In this document: positions 50,960 through 60,013 of the stretch, one piece after another
Layout of the letters: every line of letters begins with the position of its first letter
Numbering within the stretch: position 1 is the stretch's first letter
DNA from: DATAGF01 sp963819845
GTDB lineage: Bacteria; Actinomycetota; Thermoleophilia; Miltoncostaeales; Miltoncostaeaceae
Reading direction: 5' to 3'
NCBI GenBank assembly: GCA_963819845.1
Contig: CAWFXQ010000013.1
Location: 248,001 to 312,000 of the forward strand
Length of the DNA stretch: 64,000 nt
Position numbers and translations under genes: made by a program
Notes under the pieces: model-generated
Seen by the model: only the letters and a program-made list of their open reading frames with translations
Database searches by the model: none
What the model was told of the DNA's origin: nothing

Positions 50960-53900
50960 GTGCCGAAGCGAATCACCTCGGTCCTCGTGGCCAACCGGAG
51001 CGAGATCGCGATCCGCGTCTTCCGGGCCGCGACCGAGCTGGGGCTGCGGACCGTCGCGATCTACGCCCTCGAGGACCGCTTCGCGCTCCACCGCTTCAAG
51101 GCCGACGAGGCCTACCAGGTGGGCAAGGGGGCCGAGCCGGTGCGGGCCTACCTCGGCATCGAGGAGATCGTGCGGGTCGCGCGCGCCGCCGGGGTCGACG
51201 CGATCCACCCGGGCTACGGCTTCCTGGCCGAGAACCCCGAGCTGGCCGACGCATGCGTGCGCGAGGGCATCGTCTGGATCGGGCCGCCCAAGCGCGTGAT
51301 GGAGCGGCTGGGGAACAAGGTCGAGGCGCGGGCGATGGCGGAGCGGGCCGGCGTGCCGGTGATGCCGGCGACGGGCGCGCTGCCGCACGACCCGGCCGAG
51401 GCCCGCCGGCTCGCCGAGGGCGTCGGCTTCCCGCTGATGGTCAAGGCCAGCTGGGGCGGCGGCGGGCGCGGGATGCGCATGGTCCACGACCCCGCGGCGC
51501 TGGACGAGGCCGTCGAGGCGGGCCGGCGGGAGGCGCGCGCCGCCTTCGGCAACGACGAGGTCTTCCTCGAGCGCCTGGTCGAGCGGGCGTGGCACATCGA
51601 GGTGCAGATCCTGGCCGACCGCCACGGCGAGGTCGTCCACCTCTTCGAGCGCGACTGCACCGTGCAGCGGCGCCACCAGAAGGTCATCGAGATCGCGCCG
51701 TCCCCGCGTCTCGACCCGGCGCTGCGCGACGCCATCTGCGACGCCGCCGTGCGCCTGGCCCGCGAGGCCCGCTACCAGTGCGCGGGCACGGTCGAGTTCC
51801 TGGTCGACTCCGACCGCGGCGAGTTCTACTTCATCGAGGTCAACCCGCGCATCCAGGTGGAGCACACCGTCACCGAGGTGGTGACCGGCATCGACATCGT
51901 CAAGGCCCAGATCCGGCTCTCGGAGGGCGCGGCGGTCGGCGACCCCGCGAGCGGCGTGCCGGCCCAGGGTGACGTCCGGGTGAACGGGTCTGCCATGCAG
52001 TGCCGCATCACCACCGAGGATCCCGAGAACCACTTCATCCCGGACTACGGGCGCATCAGCGCGTATCGCGAGGCCACCGGCTTCGGCATCCGCCTCGACG
52101 GGGGCACGGCGTACTCGTCGGCCGTCATCACCCCGTTCTACGACTCGCTGCTGGAGAAGGTGACCGCCTGGGCGCCGACCCACGACGAGGCGATCTCGCG
52201 CATGTACCGGGCGCTGCGGGAGTTCCGCATCCGCGGGGTCAAGACCAACCTGCCCTTCCTCGAGGCGCTGGCGACGCACCCGGCCTTCCGGGCGGGGGAG
52301 TACACGACCCGGTTCGTCGACGAGACGCCCGAGCTGTTCGCCTTCCGCCCGCGGCGCGACCGGGCCACGCGGCTGCTGCAGTTCATCGGCGACGTCCTGG
52401 TGAACGGCAACCCGGAGGCGGTGGGGCGGCCCGTGCCCGAGCACATCCGCCTGCCGGCGATCCCCGTCCCGCCGCCGCGCTCGCGCGAGCCCGAGGGCTC
52501 CCGCGACCGCCTGCGCGACCTCGGACCGGAGGGCTTCGCGCGCTGGATGCGCGACGAACAGCGGCTGCTGCTGACCGACACGACGTTCCGCGACGCCCAC
52601 CAGTCGCTGCTGGCGACCCGTTTCCGCACCCACGACCTGGTGGGCCCGGCGCCCTACTACGCCCGTCACCTCTCCGGCCTGCTGTCGCTCGAGGCCTGGG
52701 GCGGGGCGACGTTCGACGTGGCGATGCGGTTCCTGCGCGAGGACCCGTGGGACCGCCTGGCCCAGCTCCGCGCCGCCGCGCCGAACGTCCTCATCCAGAT
52801 GCTCCTGCGGGCCTCGAACGCGGTCGGCTACACGAACTACCCCGACAACGTGGTGCGCTACTTCGTGGCCCAGGCGGCCGAGGCGGGCATCGACCTCTTC
52901 CGCGTCTTCGACAGCCTCAACTGGGTCGAGAACATGCGCGTCGCCATGGATGCGGTGCGGGAGTCGGGCGCGCTGCTGGAGGCGGCCATCTGCTACACGG
53001 GCGACCTCTCCGATCCGTCCCGCGCCAAGTACGACCTCGACTACTACGTCCGGATGGCGGTGGAGCTCGAGGCCGCCGGCGCCCACATCCTCGGCATCAA
53101 GGACATGGCCGGCCTCTGCAAGCCCGAGGCGGCGCGCCTGCTGGTGAGCGCGCTGCGCGCCGAGGTGGGCATCCCGGTGCACTTCCACACCCACGACACC
53201 GCCGGGTCGGGCGTGGCGTCGGTGCTCGCGGCCGCCGAGGCCGGGGTCGACGCCGCCGACGCCGCGATGGACCCCATGAGCGGCCTCACCTCCCAGCCCA
53301 GCCTGGGGGCGATCGCGGAGGCCCTGCGCGGCGCGTCGCGCGACACCGGCCTGGCGCGAGAGCCGCTGGCCGCTGTCGCCGACTACTGGGAGGCCGTCCG
53401 CTCCAAGTACGCCGGCTTCGAGAGCGACATGCGGGCGGGCACGGCCGAGGTCTACGAGCACGAGATGCCGGGCGGCCAGTACACCAACCTGCGCCAGCAG
53501 GCGCGGGCCCTGGGCATCGAGAGCCGCTGGCGCGAGGTCGCGCGGGCCTACGCCGACGTGAACCGGATGTTCGGCGACATCGTCAAGGTCACGCCCACGT
53601 CGAAGGTGGTCGGCGACCTGGCCGTCTACATGGTCACGAACGACCTGACCCCCCGGGAGGTGCTCGACCCGGACCGCGAGATCGCGTTCCCCGACTCGGT
53701 CGTCGAGTACTTCCACGGCGACCTCGGCCAGCCGTACGGGGGCTTTCCCGAGGAGCTGCAGCGAAAGGTGCTGAAGGGTGAGGACCCGCTGCGCGTGCGC
53801 CCGGGCGAGGTGATGCCCCCGACCGACCTCGAGGCGTCCCGCGCCGAGGCCGAGCGCAAGGTGCGCCGCCACGTGAGCGACCGCGAGCTGGCCTCCTACC

Positions 53901-54427
53901 TCATGTACCCGAAGGTCTTCGTCAACTTCGCCGAGCACCAGCGCCTGCACGGCGACGTCAGCGTGCTGCCGACCCCCGTCTTCTTCTTCGGGCTCGAGCG
54001 CGACGACGAGCTGTTCGTGGACATCGAGCGCGGCAAGACCCTCGTCATCCGCCATCTCGCCATCGGCGAGCCCGACCCGCAGGGCGTGCGGACGATCTTC
54101 TTCGAGCTGAACGGCCAGCCCCGCGAGGTGAAGGTGGCCGACCGGTCGCTCGCTCCCACGGGCCCCGCCAAGCGGATGGCCGACGAGGGTGACCCGGCGC
54201 ACGTCCCCGCCCCGATGCCCGGCCTGGTGGTCGCCGTCTCGGCGCACGAGGGCGAGCGCGTGTCGCGCGGCGACCGCCTGCTCTCGATCGAGGCGATGAA
54301 GATGGAGACCGGCGTCTTCGCCGAGCGCGACGGCGTCCTGCGGGAGGTGCTGGTGGCGGCCGGGACCCAGGTCGAGACCAAGCAGCTGCTGATGGTGGTG
54401 GGCGACGGGGCCGACGAGGAGGAGTGA
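50960..54427 (+). CDS. pyc: Pyruvate carboxylase
   Basis: 1155 aa, full length. The biotin carboxylase domain (residues 1-450) has VLVANRSEIAIRVFRAATEL, KASWGGGGRGMRMV and FIEVNPRIQVEHTVTEVVTG. The carboxyltransferase starts near residue 532 (LLLTDTTFRDAHQSLLATRF), with the carbamylated Lys in HILGIKDMAGLCKPEAARLL. The biotinyl Lys is in SIEAMKMETGVFAERDG near residue 1114. It converts pyruvate to oxaloacetate. TATGCT (50948-50953) lies 6 nt before GTG 50960: leaderless. Confidence 0.95.
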   Translation: MPKRITSVLVANRSEIAIRVFRAATELGLRTVAIYALEDRFALHRFKADEAYQVGKGAEPVRAYLGIEEIVRVARAAGVDAIHPGYGFLAENPELADACVREGIVWIGPPKRVMERLGNKVEARAMAERAGVPVMPATGALPHDPAEARRLAEGVGFPLMVKASWGGGGRGMRMVHDPAALDEAVEAGRREARAAFGNDEVFLERLVERAWHIEVQILADRHGEVVHLFERDCTVQRRHQKVIEIAPSPRLDPALRDAICDAAVRLAREARYQCAGTVEFLVDSDRGEFYFIEVNPRIQVEHTVTEVVTGIDIVKAQIRLSEGAAVGDPASGVPAQGDVRVNGSAMQCRITTEDPENHFIPDYGRISAYREATGFGIRLDGGTAYSSAVITPFYDSLLEKVTAWAPTHDEAISRMYRALREFRIRGVKTNLPFLEALATHPAFRAGEYTTRFVDETPELFAFRPRRDRATRLLQFIGDVLVNGNPEAVGRPVPEHIRLPAIPVPPPRSREPEGSRDRLRDLGPEGFARWMRDEQRLLLTDTTFRDAHQSLLATRFRTHDLVGPAPYYARHLSGLLSLEAWGGATFDVAMRFLREDPWDRLAQLRAAAPNVLIQMLLRASNAVGYTNYPDNVVRYFVAQAAEAGIDLFRVFDSLNWVENMRVAMDAVRESGALLEAAICYTGDLSDPSRAKYDLDYYVRMAVELEAAGAHILGIKDMAGLCKPEAARLLVSALRAEVGIPVHFHTHDTAGSGVASVLAAAEAGVDAADAAMDPMSGLTSQPSLGAIAEALRGASRDTGLAREPLAAVADYWEAVRSKYAGFESDMRAGTAEVYEHEMPGGQYTNLRQQARALGIESRWREVARAYADVNRMFGDIVKVTPTSKVVGDLAVYMVTNDLTPREVLDPDREIAFPDSVVEYFHGDLGQPYGGFPEELQRKVLKGEDPLRVRPGEVMPPTDLEASRAEAERKVRRHVSDRELASYLMYPKVFVNFAEHQRLHGDVSVLPTPVFFFGLERDDELFVDIERGKTLVIRHLAIGEPDPQGVRTIFFELNGQPREVKVADRSLAPTGPAKRMADEGDPAHVPAPMPGLVVAVSAHEGERVSRGDRLLSIEAMKMETGVFAERDGVLREVLVAAGTQVETKQLLMVVGDGADEEE

Positions 54428-54491
54428 CGGCCCGCGGGGAGCCCTGACGCCCTCCGGTACGATGCCCCGGGGTGGCGACCGAGGGGGAGCG

Positions 54492-54899
54492 ATGAGCGAG
54501 GGTTGGAGCAGGATCGCGGAGGCCGATGTCGAGGAGCGCGAGCGACGGGGCGGGGGCGCCTCGTCGCGCGACGTCGCCGGCGCCGTCGGAGCCGAGAACA
54601 TGGCCCTGCGGGTGTGGCGCTACGGGCCGGGCCACGAGATGGCCTACCACCGCCACGGCAACCAGGAGGAGGTCTACCACCTCATCTCGGGCGGCCCCCA
54701 GGAGGTGCTGGTGGAGGGCGAGGTCGTCGAGGTGCAGGACGGCGAGTGGCTGCGGTTCCACAAGGACACCGTGCGGCGCATCCAGAACCACAGCGACCGC
54801 GAGGCGGTGTGGCTGACCATCGGCGCGCCGCCCGGGCCGGGGATCACGGACGGCATCCGCATCGACCCCGAGACGGGCCAGGAGATCCCCCGGACGTGA
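54492..54899 (+). CDS. Small cupin protein
   Basis: 135 aa. Cupin motif 1 is EMAYHRHGNQEEVYHLISGG (H, H, E). Motif 2 is degenerate (DGEWLRFHKDTVRRIQNHSD). The middle EVLVEGEVVEVQDGEW is typical double-stranded beta-helix. The role is unknown. ATG 54492 has GAGGGGGAG upstream and TACGAT near 54455. First of three overlapping genes ending at 56532. Confidence 0.83.
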   Translation: MSEGWSRIAEADVEERERRGGGASSRDVAGAVGAENMALRVWRYGPGHEMAYHRHGNQEEVYHLISGGPQEVLVEGEVVEVQDGEWLRFHKDTVRRIQNHSDREAVWLTIGAPPGPGITDGIRIDPETGQEIPRT

Positions 54900-55450
54900 G
54901 GCGCAGCGGCCGGCGGCTAGCGGTGGGCCCGCGCCTGTTCGCGCTCGCCGCCCTGCTGGCCCGCCGTCAGGGCCCGAAGGTCGCGAAGCTGCTGCTGCTG
55001 AAGGCCCAGGCCTGGCTGGCCGACCCGGCCAACGAGGAGACCAAGCAGGCCCTGGTCGCGCAGTTGCGGACGATCGCCGAGACCGCGGCGGGGACCGTGG
55101 GGCGCATGAGCGGCCGGCTGGCTCGCGAGGTCGAGAAGCGGCGCGTCACGCCCGCCGCCTGGGAGCGCGACCTCATGCGCCTGCGCTACGAGATCGCCGA
55201 CATGGCCCCGGGGCCGATGCGGGCGGCGGCAATCGAGGCCTACGCCTCCCAGGCGCGCGCCGGCGTCCACCTGATCGGCGACGCGAAGAGCCCCTCCGAG
55301 ACGCGGCGCCAGGTGATCGCCGCCCTGCGGGCCGAGCAGCGCATGCTCCGCGGCGACCGCCTGTCGGCCGCCGAGCGCGAGCGCGCCCTCGCCGCGGTGG
55401 AGGAGGCGCTGGCGGCGTGCGGGGCGGGCGCGGCGGTGGCGCGGACGTGA
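54896..55450 (+). CDS. Helical hypothetical protein between cupin and oxidoreductase
   Basis: 184 aa. It is almost entirely helical: RLFALAALLARRQGPKVAKL, then KQALVAQLRTIAETAAGTVG, then QARAGVHLIGDAKSPSETRR and AERERALAAVEEALAACG. There is no confident membrane segment and no family recognised. GTG 54896 overlaps the cupin stop and its own stop overlaps the next GTG, so stoichiometric co-production with both neighbours is likely. Confidence 0.7.
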   Translation: MRRSGRRLAVGPRLFALAALLARRQGPKVAKLLLLKAQAWLADPANEETKQALVAQLRTIAETAAGTVGRMSGRLAREVEKRRVTPAAWERDLMRLRYEIADMAPGPMRAAAIEAYASQARAGVHLIGDAKSPSETRRQVIAALRAEQRMLRGDRLSAAERERALAAVEEALAACGAGAAVART

Positions 55451-56532
55451 GCGGCTCCTACGACGCCATCGTCTGCGGCGGGTCGTTCGGCGGGCTGGCC
55501 GCGGCCTCGCAGATCGGCGGGCGGGTGCTGGTGATCGACCGGCTGCCCATCGGCGAGGGGGAGACGTCGGCCTCGGCCGTCCCCCTCGCCTGCCTGGAGA
55601 ACATGGACCTCCTCGACTGCGTCGAGCAGGTGCACGAGGAGCTGATCATCCACACCAAGCGCCGCAGCCAGCGCCTGCGCTTCTTCGACTTCGCGACCTT
55701 CGACTACCGCCGCTTCTGCACCGACCTGTTCGCCCGGACGGGCGCGGACTTCGTGCAGGCCCGCATCACCGGGGCGGGGGACGGGACGGTCCAGACCACC
55801 GAGGGCACCTTCGAGGCGCCTCTCGTGGTCGAGGCGGCCGGGTGGCGCACCTCGGCTCCCAAGGGGCGGCCGGCTCGGCGGGCGCGGGCGCCGCGCAAGA
55901 GCTTCGGCGTGGAGGCGCGGCAGCCGTACCGGGGCGACGGCCTGCACTTCTACGTCGGCCCCAGCAACGGCAGCCGCCGCTTCTACTGGATCTTCCCGGC
56001 CGGCGACCACGTCCGCGCGGGGCTGGCGACCTACACGGGCCACTCGGCGCTGTCGCAGGACCTGGTCAACTTCCTCGGTCGCCACGACCTGGGCGACCCG
56101 GGCCACCAGCACGGCGGCTTCTTCACCTCGCGCCTGATCGACCCCATCCGCGACGGCATGTTCGTGGTCGGCGACGCCGCCGGCCAGTGCCTGCCGGTGT
56201 CCGGCGAGGGCATCCGCCCGGCGCTGGTCTTCGGCCAGCTCGCCGGCCGCCTGGCCGAGCGGGTGCGCCTCGGTGAGATCCCGCTCGACCGGGCGCTGTC
56301 CCGCTACCGCGCCTACGTGCTCTCGCGGGGGCGCGGCTACCGCTTCCTCGACCGCCTGCAGTCGGTGCTCAACGTGCTGCCCGACCCGCTCTTCGCCGCC
56401 TTCGCGCGGTCGATCGCGAGCGACCGGGTGCTGCCCTGGGCCATCTCGCGCTACTGGCGCGTGGCCGACCCCGACCTGCTCACACCGGTCGCCGCCCCCG
56501 ACCCGATCCCCCTGGTGGCGTCCGCGGTCTGA
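55447..56532 (+). CDS. FAD-dependent oxidoreductase, geranylgeranyl-reductase-like
   Basis: 361 aa. The Rossmann FAD loop is DAIVCGGSFGGLAAASQIGG. The second FAD motif is GMFVVGDAAGQCLPVSGEGI followed by RPALVFGQLAG, typical of the geranylgeranyl reductase/UbiH-like group. FYWIFPAGDHVRAGLATYTG also fits. Lipid or isoprenoid reduction is a family-level suggestion. Last gene of the cupin operon. The final 53 nt overlap the convergent DUF2461 gene. Confidence 0.82.
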   Translation: MSGSYDAIVCGGSFGGLAAASQIGGRVLVIDRLPIGEGETSASAVPLACLENMDLLDCVEQVHEELIIHTKRRSQRLRFFDFATFDYRRFCTDLFARTGADFVQARITGAGDGTVQTTEGTFEAPLVVEAAGWRTSAPKGRPARRARAPRKSFGVEARQPYRGDGLHFYVGPSNGSRRFYWIFPAGDHVRAGLATYTGHSALSQDLVNFLGRHDLGDPGHQHGGFFTSRLIDPIRDGMFVVGDAAGQCLPVSGEGIRPALVFGQLAGRLAERVRLGEIPLDRALSRYRAYVLSRGRGYRFLDRLQSVLNVLPDPLFAAFARSIASDRVLPWAISRYWRVADPDLLTPVAAPDPIPLVASAV

Positions 56533-57188
56533 CGGCGCTGCGGCCCGAGCCGACGTGGGCGTCGAGCCAGTCGGTGACCGGACGGGCGTCGGAGGCAACG
56601 CGGCGGGCGAAGCCGACTGCCGCGCGGCTCTCCATGGCCCCGTCCGGCGCGAGCGCCCAGACGATCATGTTGGTGAAGCGCAGCAGGTCCGCGCGCGGGT
56701 GGTCGCGGGGGACGCCCCGCGGGGTCCCGGTCAGCGCCGGAGCGCCGACCTCGAGGCCCGCGGCGTCGGCGGCGTCGAGGGCCGCCTGGAGCGCCGCGCC
56801 GCCGGCCTCGTCGAGGACGCCCTCTCGGAAGCGCGCGAGCTGGTCGCGGGAGAGCTGGTAGTAGCCCGTGCCCGCGGTCAGGCCGTCCGCCGAGACCGCC
56901 ACGTACAGTCCCGCCTCGCTGCCGGGCCGGGACGCGACGCCGTAGGTCGAACGTCTTGAGGGGCCGCTTGTCGCGCGAGAAGCGCACATCCCGGTGCGGC
57001 CGGAAGAGCTTCACCTCGCCGCCCCATGCGTCGGCCAGCTCCCCGAGCAGCGCCGCGAGCGGGTCGCGCACCTCGGCCGCCCAGGCGTCCTTGGTGGCGG
57101 CCCAGTACTCGCGGGAGTTGTCGCGCTCCAGGCCCTCGAACCACGCGACGGCTCCGGGGCCGAAGCCGGAGAAGGGTGCCGTGCCCAC
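56480..57188 (-). CDS. DUF2461 family protein (one-base frameshift)
   Basis: About 235 aa after removing one base. The N-terminus FEGLERDNSREYWAATKDAW, KLFRPHRDVRFSRDKRPLKT and the later SEAGLYVAVSADGLTAGTGY, TDWLDAHV are the DUF2461 pattern. The frame breaks at 56950-56951 (plus strand GTCGAAC instead of GTCGAC), between RPLKT and STYGVASRPG. GTG 57188 is the start. TATAGT (57204-57199) lies 10 nt before it. Function of the family unknown. Confidence 0.82.
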
Positions 57189-57198
57189 GCCGGGCGCG

Positions 57199-57206
57199 AC
57201 TATACT
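57199..57206. promoter_or_regulatory. Overlapping bidirectional -10 (dapA / DUF2461 gene)
   Basis: ACTATACT reads TATACT on the plus strand (57201-57206, 7 nt before GTG 57214) and TATAGT on the minus strand (57204-57199, 10 nt before GTG 57188). The two -10 elements share four base pairs, so the divergent leaderless promoters must compete. Confidence 0.65.
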
Positions 57207-57213
57207 CCCGCCC

Positions 57214-58092
57214 GTGCTGGGCACGATCCTGACCGCGATGGTCACGCCGTTCGGCGACGACCTGCGCGTCGACGAGCCCGCGGCCGCCGGCCTGGCGCAC
57301 CACCTGCTGGAGCACGGCAGCGACGGCCTGGTGATCGCCGGCACCACCGGCGAGGCCTCCACGCTGAGCGACGAGGAGCAGGTGGCGCTGGTGCGGCAGA
57401 TGGTCCGCGAGGTCGGCGGCGGCACGGCCACGGTGGTCGCGGGCACGGGCACCAACGACACCGCCCACTCGGTCCACCTCACCCGGCTCTGCGCCGACGC
57501 GGGCGCCGACGCGGCGCTGGTCGTGACCCCGTACTACAACAGGCCGCCGCGCGAGGGCATCGTGGCCCACATCGCGGCGATCGCCGAGGTCGGCCTGCCG
57601 GTGGTGCTCTACAACATCCCCGGCCGGACGGCCCTCAACATGCCGCCCGACCTGATCGCCGAGCTCGGCGGCATCCCCGGCGTCGTGGCCGTGAAGCAGG
57701 CCAACCCCGACCCCGCCGAGCTGCGCGCGGTCTCCGAGAACCCGCTGGCGCTCTATGCCGGCAACGACGACATGCTGCTGCCGGTGATGGAGCTGGGCGG
57801 CGCGGGGGTGATCTCGGTCACGTCGCACCTGGCGGGCGAGGAGATGGCCGCGATCGCCGCCGACGCCCGGCGCGGCGACCTCGACGAGGCCCGCCGGCGC
57901 GACGCCGGCCTGGCCGAGCTCTACGCCGCGCTCTTCGTCACGACCAGCCCGATCCTCATCAAGTCGGCCCTCGAGATGGCCGGGCTGATCCCCTCGGGCC
58001 GCCTGCGGCTGCCGCTGGTCGAGGCGACCCCCGTGCAGCGCGACATCCTGCGGACCGTGCTGGAGCGCCGCGGCACCCTGTCGCGGGCCTGA
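57214..58092 (+). CDS. dapA: 4-hydroxy-tetrahydrodipicolinate synthase
   Basis: 292 aa TIM barrel. GLVIAGTTGEASTLSDEEQV binds pyruvate, the catalytic Tyr is in ALVVTPYYNRPPREGI, and the Schiff-base Lys is in VVAVKQANPDPAEL near residue 160. It condenses pyruvate and aspartate semialdehyde toward diaminopimelate and lysine. GTG 57214 is fixed by TATACT 7 nt upstream. The last codons lie in a 29-bp tandem duplication. RNase J follows, the conserved dapA-rnj order. Confidence 0.94.
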   Translation: MLGTILTAMVTPFGDDLRVDEPAAAGLAHHLLEHGSDGLVIAGTTGEASTLSDEEQVALVRQMVREVGGGTATVVAGTGTNDTAHSVHLTRLCADAGADAALVVTPYYNRPPREGIVAHIAAIAEVGLPVVLYNIPGRTALNMPPDLIAELGGIPGVVAVKQANPDPAELRAVSENPLALYAGNDDMLLPVMELGGAGVISVTSHLAGEEMAAIAADARRGDLDEARRRDAGLAELYAALFVTTSPILIKSALEMAGLIPSGRLRLPLVEATPVQRDILRTVLERRGTLSRA

Positions 58093-58132
58093 CGCACACC
58101 GACACCCTGTCGCGGGCCTGACGCACACCGAC
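58075..58132. repeat. 29-bp tandem duplication across the dapA stop codon
   Basis: The unit beginning ACCCTGTCGCGGGCCTGACG is present twice (58075-58103 and 58104-58132), with a partial third start (ACCCTG, 58133-58138). The first copy contains the end and stop of dapA; the second extends the spacer toward rnj. Confidence 0.9.
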
Positions 58133-58147
58133 ACCCTGGAGGCAGAC

Positions 58148-59858
58148 ATCGCGAGCGAGCGATCCGGCGCGCGCGTGCGGGTGATACCGCTCGGCGGCGC
58201 CGGCGAGATCGGCAAGAACATGTACGTCGTCGAGAGCGACGGCCGGATGGTCGTCATCGACTGCGGCATCACCTTCCCGAAGAACGACCAGATGGGCGTG
58301 GACATCGTCCTCCCCGACTTCTCCTACGTGGTCGAGCGCGCCGACGCGCTCGAGGCGATCGTCCTCACCCACGGCCACGAGGACCACATCGGGGCGGTGC
58401 CCTTCCTGCTGCGCGCCGCCGGCAGCGACATCCCGGTCTACGGCCGCCGCTTCACCCTTGCCCTGCTGCGCCCCAAGCTCGGGGAGCACGGCCTCGCCGA
58501 TTCGGCCGAGCTGATCGAGGTGCCGTACGGCCGCGAGGTGCCGGTCGGCCCCTTCCACGCCGAGTTCATCCCCATCACCCACTCCATGCCGGACTGCTCG
58601 GCGGTGGCGCTCCGCACGCCGGCCGGGACGATCCTCCACACCGGGGACTTCGGCATCGAGTTCGATCCGGTCGAACGGCCGCCTGAGCGCGGTGCCCGAC
58701 TTCGTGCGCCTCGGCGACCGCGGGGTGCGCCTGCTGCTGGCCGACTCGACCAACGCCGAGGAGAGCGACCGCGCGGTCCCCTTCCCGAACGATGCGGTCA
58801 AGGACGGGCTGTCGGCCCTCTTCGCCACGTCCCGGGGCCGTGTGCTGGTGACGACCTTCTCGTCGCACATCCACCGCATGCAGCAGGTGCTGGAGGCCGC
58901 CTACCAGGACGGCCGCGTGGTCGCGCTGGTCGGCCGCTCGCTCACGCGCAACGTCAACATCGCGACCAACCTCGTCAACGCCGACAGGGGCGCGCCCTAC
59001 CTCACGGTCCCGCCCGGCACGCTGGTGAGCCTGCGCGACCTCGAGGCGCGCCCCCACGACGAGCAGGTGATCCTGTGCACGGGCAGCCAGGGCGAGCCGA
59101 TGGCCGCGCTCAGCCGCATCGCCCGCGGCGAGCACAAGCACGTGGACATCGTCGAGGGCGACACCGTCCTCTACTCGGCCAGCACCGTGCCCGGCAACGA
59201 GCTGGCGGTGGCCGAGATCGAGAACCGGCTCGTTCGCCAGGGTGCGCGGGTCCTCCGTGGCGAGGAGGCCGGGCTGCACCTGTCGGGCCACGGCCGCGCG
59301 CGCGACCTGCTGTTCATGCTCCAGTGGGTGCGGCCGGCCGACTTCGCCCCCATCCACGGCGAGACCAAGCACCAGCTCGCTCACGCCCGGCTGGCGTCGC
59401 GCTCGCCCCTCGGGCTCGCGCCGGACCGCATCCACGTCCTCGACAACGGCGACGTGCTGGAGCTCGACGGCGACACGGCGGCCGTCGTCGACGAGGTGCG
59501 CGTGGGGCTCACCTACGTCGACCAGGCGGGGGGAGGGGACGTGACCGAGAGCGTGCTGCGCGACCGCCGCCACCTCTCCGACGACGGGCTGGTGCTGGTG
59601 CTCGCGCGCATCGACGCGTCGGACGGCTCGCTGGTGGGCGAGGTCGAGGTGGTGACGCGCGGCTTCGCGGCCGGCGACGACGAGCAGCTCATCGAGGAGA
59701 CGCGGCTCGAGGTCGAGCGCAGCCTGGCCTCCTCGGCCGAGCAGCGGGTCACGGAGGTCGGCGTGCTCCAGCACCAGATCCACGACGCTGTCGCCGGGCT
59801 CCTGCGCAAGCGCACCCAGCAGCGTCCGATGGTGCTCCCCAAGATCATCGAGGTCTGA
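58148..59858 (+). CDS. rnj: Ribonuclease J (one-base frameshift; probable ATC start)
   Basis: 569 aa after removing one base. The metallo-beta-lactamase motif is IVLTHGHEDHIGAVPFLLRA. VIPLGGAGEIGKNMYVVESD, PITHSMPDCSAVALRTPAG and HTGDFGIEFDPV precede the break, and RLLLADSTNAEESDR and HVSGHGRA-type LHLSGHGRARDL follow. The frame breaks at 58674-58675: GTCGAAC should be GTCGAC (DPVDGRLSAVPDF). GGAGG 58138-58142 is 5 nt before an in-frame ATC 58148. GTG 58175 is the canonical alternative but lacks a Shine-Dalgarno. It matures and degrades mRNA and rRNA. Confidence 0.9.
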
Positions 59859-59915
59859 TCGCCGACAACGCGATCGCGCGCACGCGCGGCTAAACGCAAC
59901 CGGGCGTGGCACCCA

Positions 59916-59953
59916 CCCCCCGAACGGGGGGGATGACCCGTCCGTTCGGGTGG
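59916..59953 (+). other. Hairpin-forming spacer after rnj
   Basis: A C-run, GAAC and a G-run (about 59918-59932) can fold back. CCACCC/CCGAAC can alternatively pair with GTTCGGGTGG (about 59943-59953). There is no T-run, so it is at best a weak transcription end for rnj. Confidence 0.35.
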
Positions 59954-60013
59954 TCCACCGGGCGAGGGAGCCGGTGAATAGTCGGTTTCCAAAGCTGTGC
60001 TTCGCTGACAGGG

